Shown here: positions 35,501 through 41,670 of the stretch, piece by piece
Position numbering within the stretch: the stretch's first letter is position 1
Layout: the number at the start of each line of letters is the position of its first letter
DNA from: Flavobacteriales bacterium
GTDB lineage: Bacteria > Bacteroidota > Bacteroidia > Flavobacteriales_F > PHOS-HE28
Reading direction: 5' to 3'
DNA: 41,670 nt
Assembly: GCA_024103275.1 (NCBI GenBank)
Contig: JAGFIV010000001.1
Coordinates: 1 to 41,670, forward strand
Notes under the pieces: generated by a model
Databases searched by the model: none
What the model was told of the DNA's origin: nothing
The model's input: the letters and a program-made list of their open reading frames with translations, nothing else
Position numbers and translations under genes: made by a program

Positions 35501-35536
35501 CAGAAGGCGGAAAGGATCCTGAAGGTTCAATTGCAT
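32525..35536 (-). CDS. M1 family aminopeptidase with barrel-like C-terminal half
   Basis: A 1003-residue exported gluzincin of family M1. An N-terminal hydrophobic signal (about 8-27) is followed by the beta-sandwich domain (about 40-260). The exopeptidase motif reads GGGMEYP, and the zinc site is HEVGH near residue 369, followed after 18 residues by the third ligand Glu in MDEGMNSFFE. After about residue 610 the sequence changes to repeated amphipathic beta-strands with short turns and ends with strands such as DMVEVWVPLAC and DRIRFVLALE, resembling an outer-membrane barrel. The ATG at 35536 is chosen as the first that yields the signal; upstream lies heptanucleotide repeat. It probably works in the periplasm or at the outer membrane. 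Confidence 0.9.
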   Translation of the reverse strand: MQLNLQDPFRLLCTVLTTLFGGMATLGQGYFQQRVDHRIQVSLDDAAHVLRAWQEFDYTNHAPAALDTLWIHLWANAYSSRNTALCRQKDSQGDFDLHFAAPDERGFIDSLNFHGNGQELAWGLQANNPDIAWLALAEPLKPGGTVTISTPFRVKVPDARFSRLGHTGQAYYITQWYPKPAVYDAQGWHAMPYLDQGEFYSEFGSFDVTISLPANYVVGATGVLQDNPAEEAWMDSLAAVPLPSERSNVFPPSAKRMKTLRFVQESVHDFAWFADKRYLVRQGRVKLARSGRTVETRALFTPAYATLWADAVTYVNESVRLYSEWVGDYRYAQCTAVDGTIAAGGGMEYPMITIIGGAYTPKQLDEVIAHEVGHNWFYGMLASNERDHPWMDEGMNSFFEMRYMRERYGGGHSMDAMGIPVGWATGGRGIGGRELNELAYRFNARRNRDAPTASPSAQFGKLDYGTTVYMKSALIWEQLFRALGPERFDACTHAYFNAWAGRHPQPADVRASYEKASGEDLSWLFDELIGTADKVDVKAVRLKGDQLTYRSTAISGFPFPVTAWDGTDSLGTAWFRANQGKGSVTLPWPNASRARIDAGQQTLDIDRRNNEVRANGLPGRTQLPHLRFLAGLEREDRRTIYWAPALGYNTHDGWMAGVALTNTIFPSQRLEWAVAPLYGFQGGRMAGGGHIMWHADRIRSRMLRNVHVGISGFAATLYPAGSIDQWYQRVVPSVQFDPKLGDTGPEAFLRYRQVLLWHHAKGTYRGSLGEVPMDLTDERTFHEISANLNRGGGLHPYNLSLTFLEGAAFSRLSLEARWNAIYDRQKHRLTLRAFTGTFLDKDRQHLTPAMGWRMYWGSSDLLYDHLYIDRQYPGQNTAAQFSKDQGGFKTPTSVGTSDTWIAALNLELDFPFALPLAAFAGYGASPVTRVTQEGRTTDWAGNWEVGIGLRLWRDMVEVWVPLACSVDIRKEQEFRNFQFGDRIRFVLALEKMDPTQVLRKMAH

Positions 35537-35544
35537 CTTGCGAA

Positions 35545-35702
35545 TACTGCCTCTGCCAACTGCCACTTGGGTTGACGGGTTACAGGTTGACGCGTTACGA
35601 GTTACGAGTCGCGAGCGATGGGCTGCGAGCCACAATCTGCCGCTGCCTACTGCCGCTGCCTACTGCCTACTGCCTACTGCCCACTGCCCACTGCCAACTG
35701 CC
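35545..35702. repeat. degenerate heptanucleotide tandem repeat
   Basis: About 23 units of 7 bases (a few of 6) fill the gap between the two genes. The right-hand part is TACTGCC, with CACTGCC and AACTGCC variants (35641-35702), and one more patch starts at 35545. The central part is GGTTGAC, GCGTTAC, GAGTTAC, GAGTCGC and GAGCCAC-like units (35571-35633). It begins 8 bases upstream of the M1 start codon and ends 3 bases from the TlpA-like stop. Heptameric short tandem repeats are known from cyanobacterial genomes; I recall similar ones in Bacteroidota drafts but cannot verify this. Confidence 0.8.
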
Positions 35703-35705
35703 CCC

Positions 35706-36845
35706 TCACTTAAGCACCTCCGCCAGTTTCTCTTCCAGTGCCGGACCCCTCAGGTTCTTGGCCAACACCTTGCCTTCCCGGTCCACGAGCACGGTGTAGG
35801 GGATCGCGGATACGCCATATTGCTGCGCCACGGCGTTGTTCCAGAATTGCAGGTCGCTCACGTGCTTCCATGGCAATCCGTCCTGCTTGATGGCCCCGGT
35901 CCAGGCGTCTTTGCTCTTGTCCAGGCTCACGCCGAGGATCTCGAAACCCTTGTTGTGGTACTTGTTGTACACCTTCAACACGTTGGGGTTTTCCATCCGG
36001 CACGGGCGGCACCAGCTGGCCCAGAAGTCGATGAGCACCACCTTTCCGCGCAGGCTGCCCAGGCTGATCGGTTTCCCTTCAGGGGAGTCCTGCGTGAAAT
36101 CAGGCGCCACGCTGCCCACGGGGATCAGGTTGTCGAGCATGGCCTGCTGCTCCTCCTGTTGCTTCATGACGGCCATTTGCTGCGCGGCACGGTCCACCTG
36201 GTCGCGGAAGGCGGTGAAATACTCGCTGTACGGGATGGTCCTGCGCAATGAATCGCGCACTTGCTCGAAGAGCGGCAATTCCTGCTGGATGTTCAGGCGC
36301 CCCATGGCGGCCAGCACGGCCGGCGATCCCGGATGGTCCAGGATGAATTTCCGGGTGTGCTCCGTGAAATCGTTGTTCAACTGCACATATTCGGTCATGG
36401 CAAGGGTGTCCGTGCGGTCCGCCTTCAGCCGCTCCGCCAGCTTGGCCACTTGGTCGTCATGCGCCTTCGCATCACGGAAATAGCCGTGGATCAGCGCCGT
36501 GTTCACCGAGCCTTCGTAGTTGCGCGGGTTCTCCAACGAATCGACCTGGGCGGTCACGGTCAGGTTTTCCGCGCTGTCCAGCAGCAGCACGAAGATCTTG
36601 TCGCCGCCCAGGCTGAGCGAATAGAAGTCCAGCGGCATGGCCGGGATGTGCATCACGCCCTTCCCCCCGGCATCCAGGGTCACGCTGTCCACATGGACGG
36701 GCTTGTTGCCCACGAACTTGTCGAAGTACAGGGTCTTGCCTGCGCCGCCGTCAATCTGTGCGGTGATGGTGCGTGTTTGCCGGGGATTCCCGCCGCAAGC
36801 GAGCAGGAAGGTGGCCATGGCGGCCAAGGTGGTCAGGTGGTTCAT
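35706..36845 (-). CDS. TlpA-like thioredoxin lipoprotein
   Basis: A 379-residue predicted lipoprotein with a C-terminal thioredoxin domain. The signal ends in the lipobox LLAC (Cys17). A DUF4369-type beta domain (about 25-130) and a helical linker precede the AhpC/TSA domain (about 240-379). The redox motif is FWASWCRPC near residues 273-281, and the cis-proline strand is AIPYTVLVDREG. The ATG at 36845 is preferred to a TTG at 36851; it starts 2 bases after the gatB stop, so the two are likely co-transcribed. Its own stop runs directly into the heptanucleotide repeat. Confidence 0.92.
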   Translation of the reverse strand: MNHLTTLAAMATFLLACGGNPRQTRTITAQIDGGAGKTLYFDKFVGNKPVHVDSVTLDAGGKGVMHIPAMPLDFYSLSLGGDKIFVLLLDSAENLTVTAQVDSLENPRNYEGSVNTALIHGYFRDAKAHDDQVAKLAERLKADRTDTLAMTEYVQLNNDFTEHTRKFILDHPGSPAVLAAMGRLNIQQELPLFEQVRDSLRRTIPYSEYFTAFRDQVDRAAQQMAVMKQQEEQQAMLDNLIPVGSVAPDFTQDSPEGKPISLGSLRGKVVLIDFWASWCRPCRMENPNVLKVYNKYHNKGFEILGVSLDKSKDAWTGAIKQDGLPWKHVSDLQFWNNAVAQQYGVSAIPYTVLVDREGKVLAKNLRGPALEEKLAEVLK

Positions 36846-36847
36846 GT

Positions 36848-38344
36848 TCAAGCTTGTTCAAGCAGTCGTTTCACGATGGCGTTGGAAGCACGGGGATCGG
36901 CCTTGCCTTTTGTGGCCTTCATCACTTCGCCCATGAACAGGCCAAGGAGTCCTTTGTTGCCCGCGCGGTAGGCCTGCACCTTGTCCGGGAAGCGTTCCAT
37001 GGCCGCGCGCATGGCCTCCTCCACCACGTCCTCGCCGGCGGTCGCCAGCAGGCCGTGCGCCTCGGCCAGTTCCAGCGCCGAGCCGGGATGGGCCAGCATC
37101 AATGGGAACAGCTTCTGCGAGGCCAGCGAGTGGCTGAGCTTGCCGCTCTCGATCAGGCCCACCAGGCCCGCCAGCCGCTCCGGGGAGATGGGCAGCTCGG
37201 TGATGTCGAGCCCCTGCCCGTTCACCCACGACCGCACATCGCCCATCACCCAGTTGGCGGCCGTCTTGTACGCCTTTTTGGAGGCATGGCCGTCCAGCGC
37301 GGCCACCACGCCTTCATAGTACAGTGCCGTGTCCTTGTCGTCGGTGAGCACGCCCGCGTCATAGGCGCCCAGGCCATATTCGGTGATGTATTTGTGCCGC
37401 AGCTGGCGGGGTAGGGGCGGCATCATCCTGCGCACGGCTTCCTTCTTGGCCTCGCTCACGGTCAGCGGCAACAGGTCCGGCTCGGGAAAGTAGCGGTAAT
37501 CATGCGCCATTTCCTTGCTGCGCATCGAAACGGTGATGCCCTTGGCGGCATCGAAGTTGCGTGTTTCCATCGCCACGGTCCCGCCCGCGTCCAGCACCTC
37601 GCTTTGGCGCTGCGCCTCGTACTCGATGGCGCGCTGCACATTGCGGAAGCTGTTCATGTTCTTCACCTCCGTGCGCGTGCCAAGCTTGTCGGAACCCTTG
37701 GGCCGCAAGCTGATGTTGGCATCGCAGCGCAGGCTGCCCTCCTCCAGGTTGCCGTCGCAGATGTCCAGGTACCGCACCAGCCGCCGCAGCTCCACCAGGT
37801 AGTCGTATGCTTCCTGCGCGGAGCGGATCACCGGCTCGCTGACGATCTCCACCAGCGGCACGCCGGCGCGGTTCAGGTCGATCAACGTGTTGAACGGGTC
37901 GATGTCATGGATGCTCTTTCCGGCATCCTCCTCCATGTGGATGCGGGTGAGCGCGATGGCCTTCTCGCCGCCGTCCGCGGTGGTGATGGTGATGGCCCCG
38001 CCGGTGCAGATGGGCGTGGTGTCCTGCGTGATCTGGTAGCCCTTGGGCAGGTCGGGGTAGAAGTAGTTCTTGCGGGCGTAGTGCATGCGCGGCGCGATGG
38101 TGCAGCCGCAGGCCAGCCCCAGCTTGATGGCATGGTCGACCACCTTGGTGTTCGGCACCGGCAAGGTGCCGGGAAGCGCCAGCGTCACCGGCCCCACCAG
38201 CGTGTTGGGGCGGTCGCCGTAAGCGTTGGGGTCGCTGGAATAGGCCTTGCTCTCCGTAAGCAACTGGGCGTGTACCTCCAGGCCCACGATCAATTCCCAC
38301 TTTTCACTCCAATGGGGAGCGCTTTGCTTGTTGTCCGCCTTCAT
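36848..38344 (-). CDS. gatB: Asp-tRNA(Asn)/Glu-tRNA(Gln) amidotransferase subunit B
   Basis: GatB (498 aa), the tRNA-binding and kinase subunit of the GatCAB complex that converts Glu-tRNA(Gln) or Asp-tRNA(Asn) to the amide form. Hallmarks are WELIVGLEVHAQLLTESKAY at the start, LGLACGCTI and RKNYFYPDLPKGYQITQ, LIDLNRAGVPLVEIVSEP, and GNLEEGSLRCDANISLR. The C-terminal GatB/YqeY helical domain (about 350-498) is complete and ends near KADPRASNAIVKRLLEQ. gatA and gatC are not in the window, as is usual where the genes are unlinked. A -7-like box CACCTTTG lies about 40 bases before the ATG. Confidence 0.96.
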   Translation of the reverse strand: MKADNKQSAPHWSEKWELIVGLEVHAQLLTESKAYSSDPNAYGDRPNTLVGPVTLALPGTLPVPNTKVVDHAIKLGLACGCTIAPRMHYARKNYFYPDLPKGYQITQDTTPICTGGAITITTADGGEKAIALTRIHMEEDAGKSIHDIDPFNTLIDLNRAGVPLVEIVSEPVIRSAQEAYDYLVELRRLVRYLDICDGNLEEGSLRCDANISLRPKGSDKLGTRTEVKNMNSFRNVQRAIEYEAQRQSEVLDAGGTVAMETRNFDAAKGITVSMRSKEMAHDYRYFPEPDLLPLTVSEAKKEAVRRMMPPLPRQLRHKYITEYGLGAYDAGVLTDDKDTALYYEGVVAALDGHASKKAYKTAANWVMGDVRSWVNGQGLDITELPISPERLAGLVGLIESGKLSHSLASQKLFPLMLAHPGSALELAEAHGLLATAGEDVVEEAMRAAMERFPDKVQAYRAGNKGLLGLFMGEVMKATKGKADPRASNAIVKRLLEQA

Positions 38345-38384
38345 GCTTGTTCTTGCACCTCTGGCCCCAAGGGCGATCAGCCTG

Positions 38385-38392
38385 CAAAGGTG
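38385..38392 (-). promoter_or_regulatory. -7-like box before gatB
   Basis: Minus-strand CACCTTTG differs from TAnnTTTG at the first base and lies in the 106-base gap between the purine phosphorylase and gatB. It would give a leader of about 35 bases. Confidence 0.35.
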
Positions 38393-38450
38393 CGACGGGA
38401 ATCCGCTTCCCGTAACATGGATTTCCGGCAGTTCCTGCCGGCGGGCCGCT

Positions 38451-39263
38451 TTAGTTCCCGGCCACCATCTCCCGCATGATCAGCGTGAGGCTCGGTTCGG
38501 CCTTTTCGGCCACGCGCTGCACCATCTCGTGGGTGGTCTTTTCGATGCGGCCTTCCACGCCCATGTCGGTGATCACGCTCATGGCGAAGCAGGGCAGCCC
38601 CATCTGCCGCGCGGCGATCACCTCCGGCACGGTGCTCATGCCCACCGCATCACCGCCGATGATCCGCACGTAGCGGTACTCCGCCGGGGTTTCCAGCGTG
38701 GGGCCGGTGAGGCCCACGTAGGTGCCGGTGCGCACCGGGATGTTGTTGGCCTGGGCGATGGCCTTGGCGCGGGCCACCAGGCCGTGGTCGTAGGCTTCGC
38801 TCATGTCCGGGAAGCGCGGGCCGAAGGCATCGATGTTGGGGCCGATCAATGGGTTGGGGAAGAGGTTGATGTGGTCCGTGATGATCATCAGGTCGCCCGT
38901 CTCGAAGCCGGCGTTCACGCCGCCGCAGGCATTGCTCACGAAGAGCCGTTGGATGCCGATCAGCTTCATCACCCGCACCGGCAGGATCACCTCCGGCATG
39001 GTCCAGCCCTCGTAGTAGTGGAAACGGCCCTGCATGGCCACCACCGGCTTGCCGCCCAACAGGCCGAAGAGCAGCTTGCCGGGGTGCCCCTCCACGGTGC
39101 TTACGGGGAACTCAGGGATGTCCTTGTAGGCTATCGCGTGTTTCACGTCGATCTCCTTGCCCAGGCCGCTAAGGCCGGTGCCGAGGATGATGCCGGTCTC
39201 GGGCACGAAGCCGCCGGTGGCTTTCTTCAGGTGTTCAGCGATGCGCTGGATGCGTTGCAACAT
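38451..39263 (-). CDS. purine-nucleoside phosphorylase, type I
   Basis: A 270-residue purine-nucleoside phosphorylase of the trimeric PunA/PNP-I type, which splits purine nucleosides with phosphate in salvage. Motifs in order are GTGLSGLG (phosphate loop), [40 protein letters not shown] with the purine-binding Glu, and GMSTVPEVI. The length is right. The start at 39263 lies 29 bases inside the end of lpxK, and the coding frames differ, so the two are coupled. The lpxK-phosphorylase order is, to my knowledge, common in Bacteroidota. Confidence 0.95.
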   Translation of the reverse strand: MLQRIQRIAEHLKKATGGFVPETGIILGTGLSGLGKEIDVKHAIAYKDIPEFPVSTVEGHPGKLLFGLLGGKPVVAMQGRFHYYEGWTMPEVILPVRVMKLIGIQRLFVSNACGGVNAGFETGDLMIITDHINLFPNPLIGPNIDAFGPRFPDMSEAYDHGLVARAKAIAQANNIPVRTGTYVGLTGPTLETPAEYRYVRIIGGDAVGMSTVPEVIAARQMGLPCFAMSVITDMGVEGRIEKTTHEMVQRVAEKAEPSLTLIMREMVAGN

Positions 39264-40311
39264 GGGATCGGATCAGTGCTTCGAATTCGTGTGGTTGGTC
39301 CAGGATGATGGATCGGATGCCGATCACCCCCACGGGAATGCCCCGCAGAGGGCCGTTCAGGGCGGCAGTGCCGAGGCGTGCCGCATCCTTTTCGGTGGTA
39401 ATCAGCGTTTTTCGGCCGGTGGCGAAGCTATTGAAAACCGCCGCCACATGCTCCAGTTCTTTTTCGCTGAAGGCGTGATGGTCGCTGTATGCCAAGTGGC
39501 GAACGGTGCCGTAAAGGCCTCGCGCATGCGCGGCCAACGGGGCGGGGTCGGCCACGCCGGTGAGCAGGAGGGCCGCGGCATCCGGACCTTGCGGAACATC
39601 CCCGGTGGACGCCAACGGCCTGGGAGCTTCGTACCGCAGGCCGCTGAAGAAAAGGGCTTGCTCCGGGCGGAGGCGCAGCTTTCGCCGCCAGGCCTCACGT
39701 GCTTGGGGTGAGGGGTTTTCCGGGCTTTTGGTCACGATCACCACCTCGGCTTGCCGGGCGCGGAAGGGCAGGTCGCGGAGGTTGCCCGCGGGCAGCAGGT
39801 GGTCCTTGTTCCAGGGGCGTTGCCAGGTGGTGAGCACGATGTTCAGGCTGGACCGGAAGGCCCGGTGTTGCAGGGCATCGTCCAGGATGACGGCCCGCAC
39901 CTGCGGTACACGTTCCTGGATCCCGGCCACTGCTTGGGCCCTGTTCGCCCCAACGAACACGCGTACGCCGCTGAACTTGCGCTTCAGCATCAGCGGCTCG
40001 TCGCCCACGCTGGCCGCATCGCTATCCACGGACACTTCGGCAAACCCGGTGCCCTGGCGGCCGTAGCCCCGGCTCAGGGTGGCCAGCACCGGGACGGGGT
40101 TGCTTCCTTGGCCGTCCAGCAAGGTGCGGAGCACAAGTTCCACATGGGGGGTCTTCCCCGTGCCTCCCAAGGCGATGTTGCCTACCGTGATGGTAGGCAC
40201 ATCGGCGCTATTGGTCCGCAGCCATCCACGGTTGTAGCCGGCATGGCGCAGGCGCAAAACCAGGCCATAGAGCCAGGAGAAGGGGAGAAGGGCCAGCCGC
40301 AGGAAGGACAT
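39235..40311 (-). CDS. lpxK: tetraacyldisaccharide 4'-kinase
   Basis: LpxK (358 aa), the inner-membrane-associated kinase that phosphorylates the 4' position of the lipid A disaccharide. The N-terminal membrane helix (about 1-18) leads to the P-loop [15 protein letters not shown]. Then come [18 protein letters not shown] and the family strand [12 protein letters not shown], where DDA/G-QH is the expected signature. The C-terminal [10 protein letters not shown] is also family-typical. The ATG at 40311 gives the usual start [24 protein letters not shown] stands 6 bases upstream, as before lpxH. It overlaps the purine phosphorylase by 29 bases. Confidence 0.95.
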   Translation of the reverse strand: MSFLRLALLPFSWLYGLVLRLRHAGYNRGWLRTNSADVPTITVGNIALGGTGKTPHVELVLRTLLDGQGSNPVPVLATLSRGYGRQGTGFAEVSVDSDAASVGDEPLMLKRKFSGVRVFVGANRAQAVAGIQERVPQVRAVILDDALQHRAFRSSLNIVLTTWQRPWNKDHLLPAGNLRDLPFRARQAEVVIVTKSPENPSPQAREAWRRKLRLRPEQALFFSGLRYEAPRPLASTGDVPQGPDAAALLLTGVADPAPLAAHARGLYGTVRHLAYSDHHAFSEKELEHVAAVFNSFATGRKTLITTEKDAARLGTAALNGPLRGIPVGVIGIRSIILDQPHEFEALIRSHVATHPAHR

Positions 40312-40317
40312 GGAGGC

Positions 40318-40325
40318 CAAAGATG
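40318..40325 (-). promoter_or_regulatory. -7-like box before lpxK
   Basis: Minus-strand CATCTTTG stands 6 bases before the lpxK ATG and shares flanking bases with the box before lpxH. It is one base from TAnnTTTG. Confidence 0.4.
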
Positions 40326-40441
40326 GGCAGCCGGAAGGAATGCGCTGCGCCAAGCTTCCCGTGGCGGCGCCAAGGCTTGGTCATTGCCGGACGGGCTTCC
40401 AGCGCATCAGTGTTCTCATCGGCCATGAGGAGGTTGAAATA

Positions 40442-40458
40442 TCGCCACGACATGGCGA
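40442..40458 (-). terminator. hairpin after the DUF4143-type ATPase gene
   Basis: TCGCCA (40442-40447) and TGGCGA (40453-40458) form a perfect 6-bp stem with a 5-base loop, 11 bases past the ATPase stop. On the minus strand TATTTC follows, a weak U-tract, so it may be an intrinsic terminator. Confidence 0.45.
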
Positions 40459-40464
40459 AATATA

Positions 40465-40472
40465 CAAACCTA
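40465..40472 (-). promoter_or_regulatory. exact -7 box overlapping the ATPase stop codon
   Basis: Minus-strand TAGGTTTG matches TAnnTTTG exactly and its first three bases are the TAG stop of the ATPase gene. If used, it would give lpxK a leader of about 150 bases that opens with the hairpin at 40442-40458. It may be coincidental. Confidence 0.3.
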
Positions 40473-41670
40473 CCATTCCCAAACGGCGCTCATCGGAACG
40501 GCGTGCAGGTCCTTGCTGAACGGGGTGACCGAAGCTCCGCTGTGCAGTACGATGCCGCGCACCCAGTTCCTGCCGGCGGCATTCCGCAGCTCTGTCAGGC
40601 CGCCGAGGTCGCGCGGCCCGATGCTCGCCGAGGCCTTCACTTCAATACCCACGACACGTCCGGCCGGGTCCTCGAGCACCAGGTCCACTTCCTTGCCGGT
40701 ATCCATGCGGAAGTGGTAGGGTGCCGCCGGCAGCTTGGCCCATGTGGCCATCTTCCGGATTTCGTTCACCAGGAAGCTTTCCAGCAGGTGCCCCAATTGG
40801 GTCCGGCAGTCAATTGAGTTGGTGAGGCTGCGCCGCACAGCCAGGCGGCGAAGCCGGTATCGGCAAGGTGGATCTTGGGTGACTTCACCAGGCGCTTGGC
40901 GCGTGAGGCATGCCAAGGTTGCAGCGGCGTCAGCAGGAAGGTGGCCTCCAGCAGCGCCATGTAGCGCCGCAGGGTGGAGTGGGGGATGTCCAGGTCGCGG
41001 GAGATGTCGGCCAGGTTGAGCAGGTTGCCGCTGCGCAGGGCCAGCTGCGTAAGCAGCCTCGGCAGCGCGGTAAGGTCGGCGATGTTGCTGATGTCGCGCA
41101 CGTCCTTTTGCAGGATCGTGGCCACATAGGCCTGGTACCACGCATGGCGGCGGGCACCATCCTTGCGCTGGCGCACTTCCGGGTAGCCGCCCGCAAAGGC
41201 ACGCCGCGCCATGGAGGCCTTGTCGGCGGTGCCGGTGTAGCCCAGCGGGATCCGGGACTTGAAGAGCGTATCGATGAAGGTGCTCCTCCGGCCCGCGAGC
41301 TCATCCTGCGCGAAGGGATGCAGGGCGATGATCTCCATGCGGCCGGCGAGCGAATCGCCCATGCGCGGCAGGGCCAGCACATTGGCACTGCCGGTGAGCA
41401 GGAAGCGCCCCGGCCTCCGGTCGCGATCCACCGAGGCCTTGATGGCCCGGAAGATGTTCGGGGTGTTCTGCACTTCATCCACCACGGCGAACGGACCGAG
41501 GGATTCCACGAAGCCGGCCGGGTCGTTCAATGCGGCGTGCAGCATGCCGTGGTCGTCCAAGGTGACGTAAACGGCCTTGCGCTTCCGGGCGATGGCGCGC
41601 ACCAGGGTGGTCTTGCCGGTCTGCCGGGCACCGTTCACCAGCACCACGGGGGTATCCTTCAGCGCAGCCG
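40470..41670 (-). pseudogene. DUF4143-type AAA ATPase, frameshifted and cut by the window edge
   Basis: A P-loop ATPase of the AAA_14/DUF4143 group, scattered proteins of unclear role. The 5' end lies outside the window; the frame is open from 41670. The P-loop GARQTGKTTL and Walker B FAVVDEVQN are intact, followed by LLTGSANVLALPRMGDSLAGRM. The winged-helix part and the start of DUF4143 (KSPKIHLADTGFAAWL) continue to about 40800. There the frame shifts by one base: the family-like continuation QLGHLLESFLVNEIRK and a restriction-nuclease-like end (KEVDLVLEDPAGRVVGIEVKAS) lie in another frame to 40470. Adding one C to the CCC run at 40799-40801 would restore one reading frame. Either a recent inactivation or a sequencing error explains it. 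Confidence 0.8.

Noticed and set aside
40790..40810. Programmed -1 frameshifting in the DUF4143-type ATPase
   Set aside because: The shift site GGA CCC AAT is not a canonical slippery heptamer and no strong downstream structure is evident; a lost base in a C run is simpler.

Overview
The window comes from a Bacteroidota genome, most like a high-GC member of the Flavobacteriales. Five things point there. It carries a type IX secretion (T9SS) surface cassette: a giant SprB-repeat protein with a type-B sorting domain, a PorP/SprF protein and a PorE-like OmpA lipoprotein. It has GWxTD and choice-of-anchor L domains. It has TlpA-like thioredoxin lipoproteins with DUF4369-type N-termini. Start codons mostly lack Shine-Dalgarno sequences. 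Several genes are preceded by TAnnTTTG-like -7 promoter boxes. Base composition is GC-rich throughout (by eye about 60% or more), except for a very AT-rich patch near 30890-30930. No tRNA, rRNA, CRISPR array or transposase was recognised.

Layout. 1-606 holds no recognisable gene. 607-3132 (+) is an MBOAT plus SGNH-like pair of the AlgI/AlgJ type for O-acylation of an exported polymer. 3235-4776 (+) is a conserved-looking helical protein of unknown function. From 24187 down to 4783 everything is on the minus strand and tightly packed: ung, a BamA/TamA-like outer-membrane protein, an L,D-transpeptidase, rmuC, a GWxTD lipoprotein, rlmB, a small exported protein, the 3133-residue SprB-like adhesin, PorP/SprF and PorE-like. 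Several of these junctions overlap by 1-4 bases. 24285-24413 (+) is a 42-residue lipoprotein, followed by a bidirectional terminator shared with a convergent OsmC-family gene.

24982-27684 (+) holds an outer-membrane-type protein, lipA and gap. 27694-30866 (-) holds an acyltransferase-3, lpxH and an AAA ATPase preceded by three 14-bp iterons. 31061-40311 (-) holds a TlpA-like protein, an M1 peptidase with a barrel-like C-terminal half, a second TlpA-like lipoprotein, gatB, purine nucleoside phosphorylase and lpxK. The last gene (40470 to beyond the right edge, -) is a DUF4143-type ATPase broken by a single-base frameshift.

How the parts fit. Most of the window serves the cell envelope: a T9SS-exported adhesin with its outer-membrane partner and peptidoglycan anchor, outer-membrane assembly, peptidoglycan cross-linking, lipid A synthesis (lpxH, lpxK), polymer acylation and redox lipoproteins. 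Housekeeping genes (ung, rlmB, lipA, gap, gatB, purine phosphorylase) are interspersed. The least explained elements are a 158-bp heptanucleotide repeat filling the gap between the M1 peptidase and a TlpA gene, the iterons before the AAA ATPase, the mosaic repeat architecture of the adhesin, and the small exported protein translationally coupled to it.
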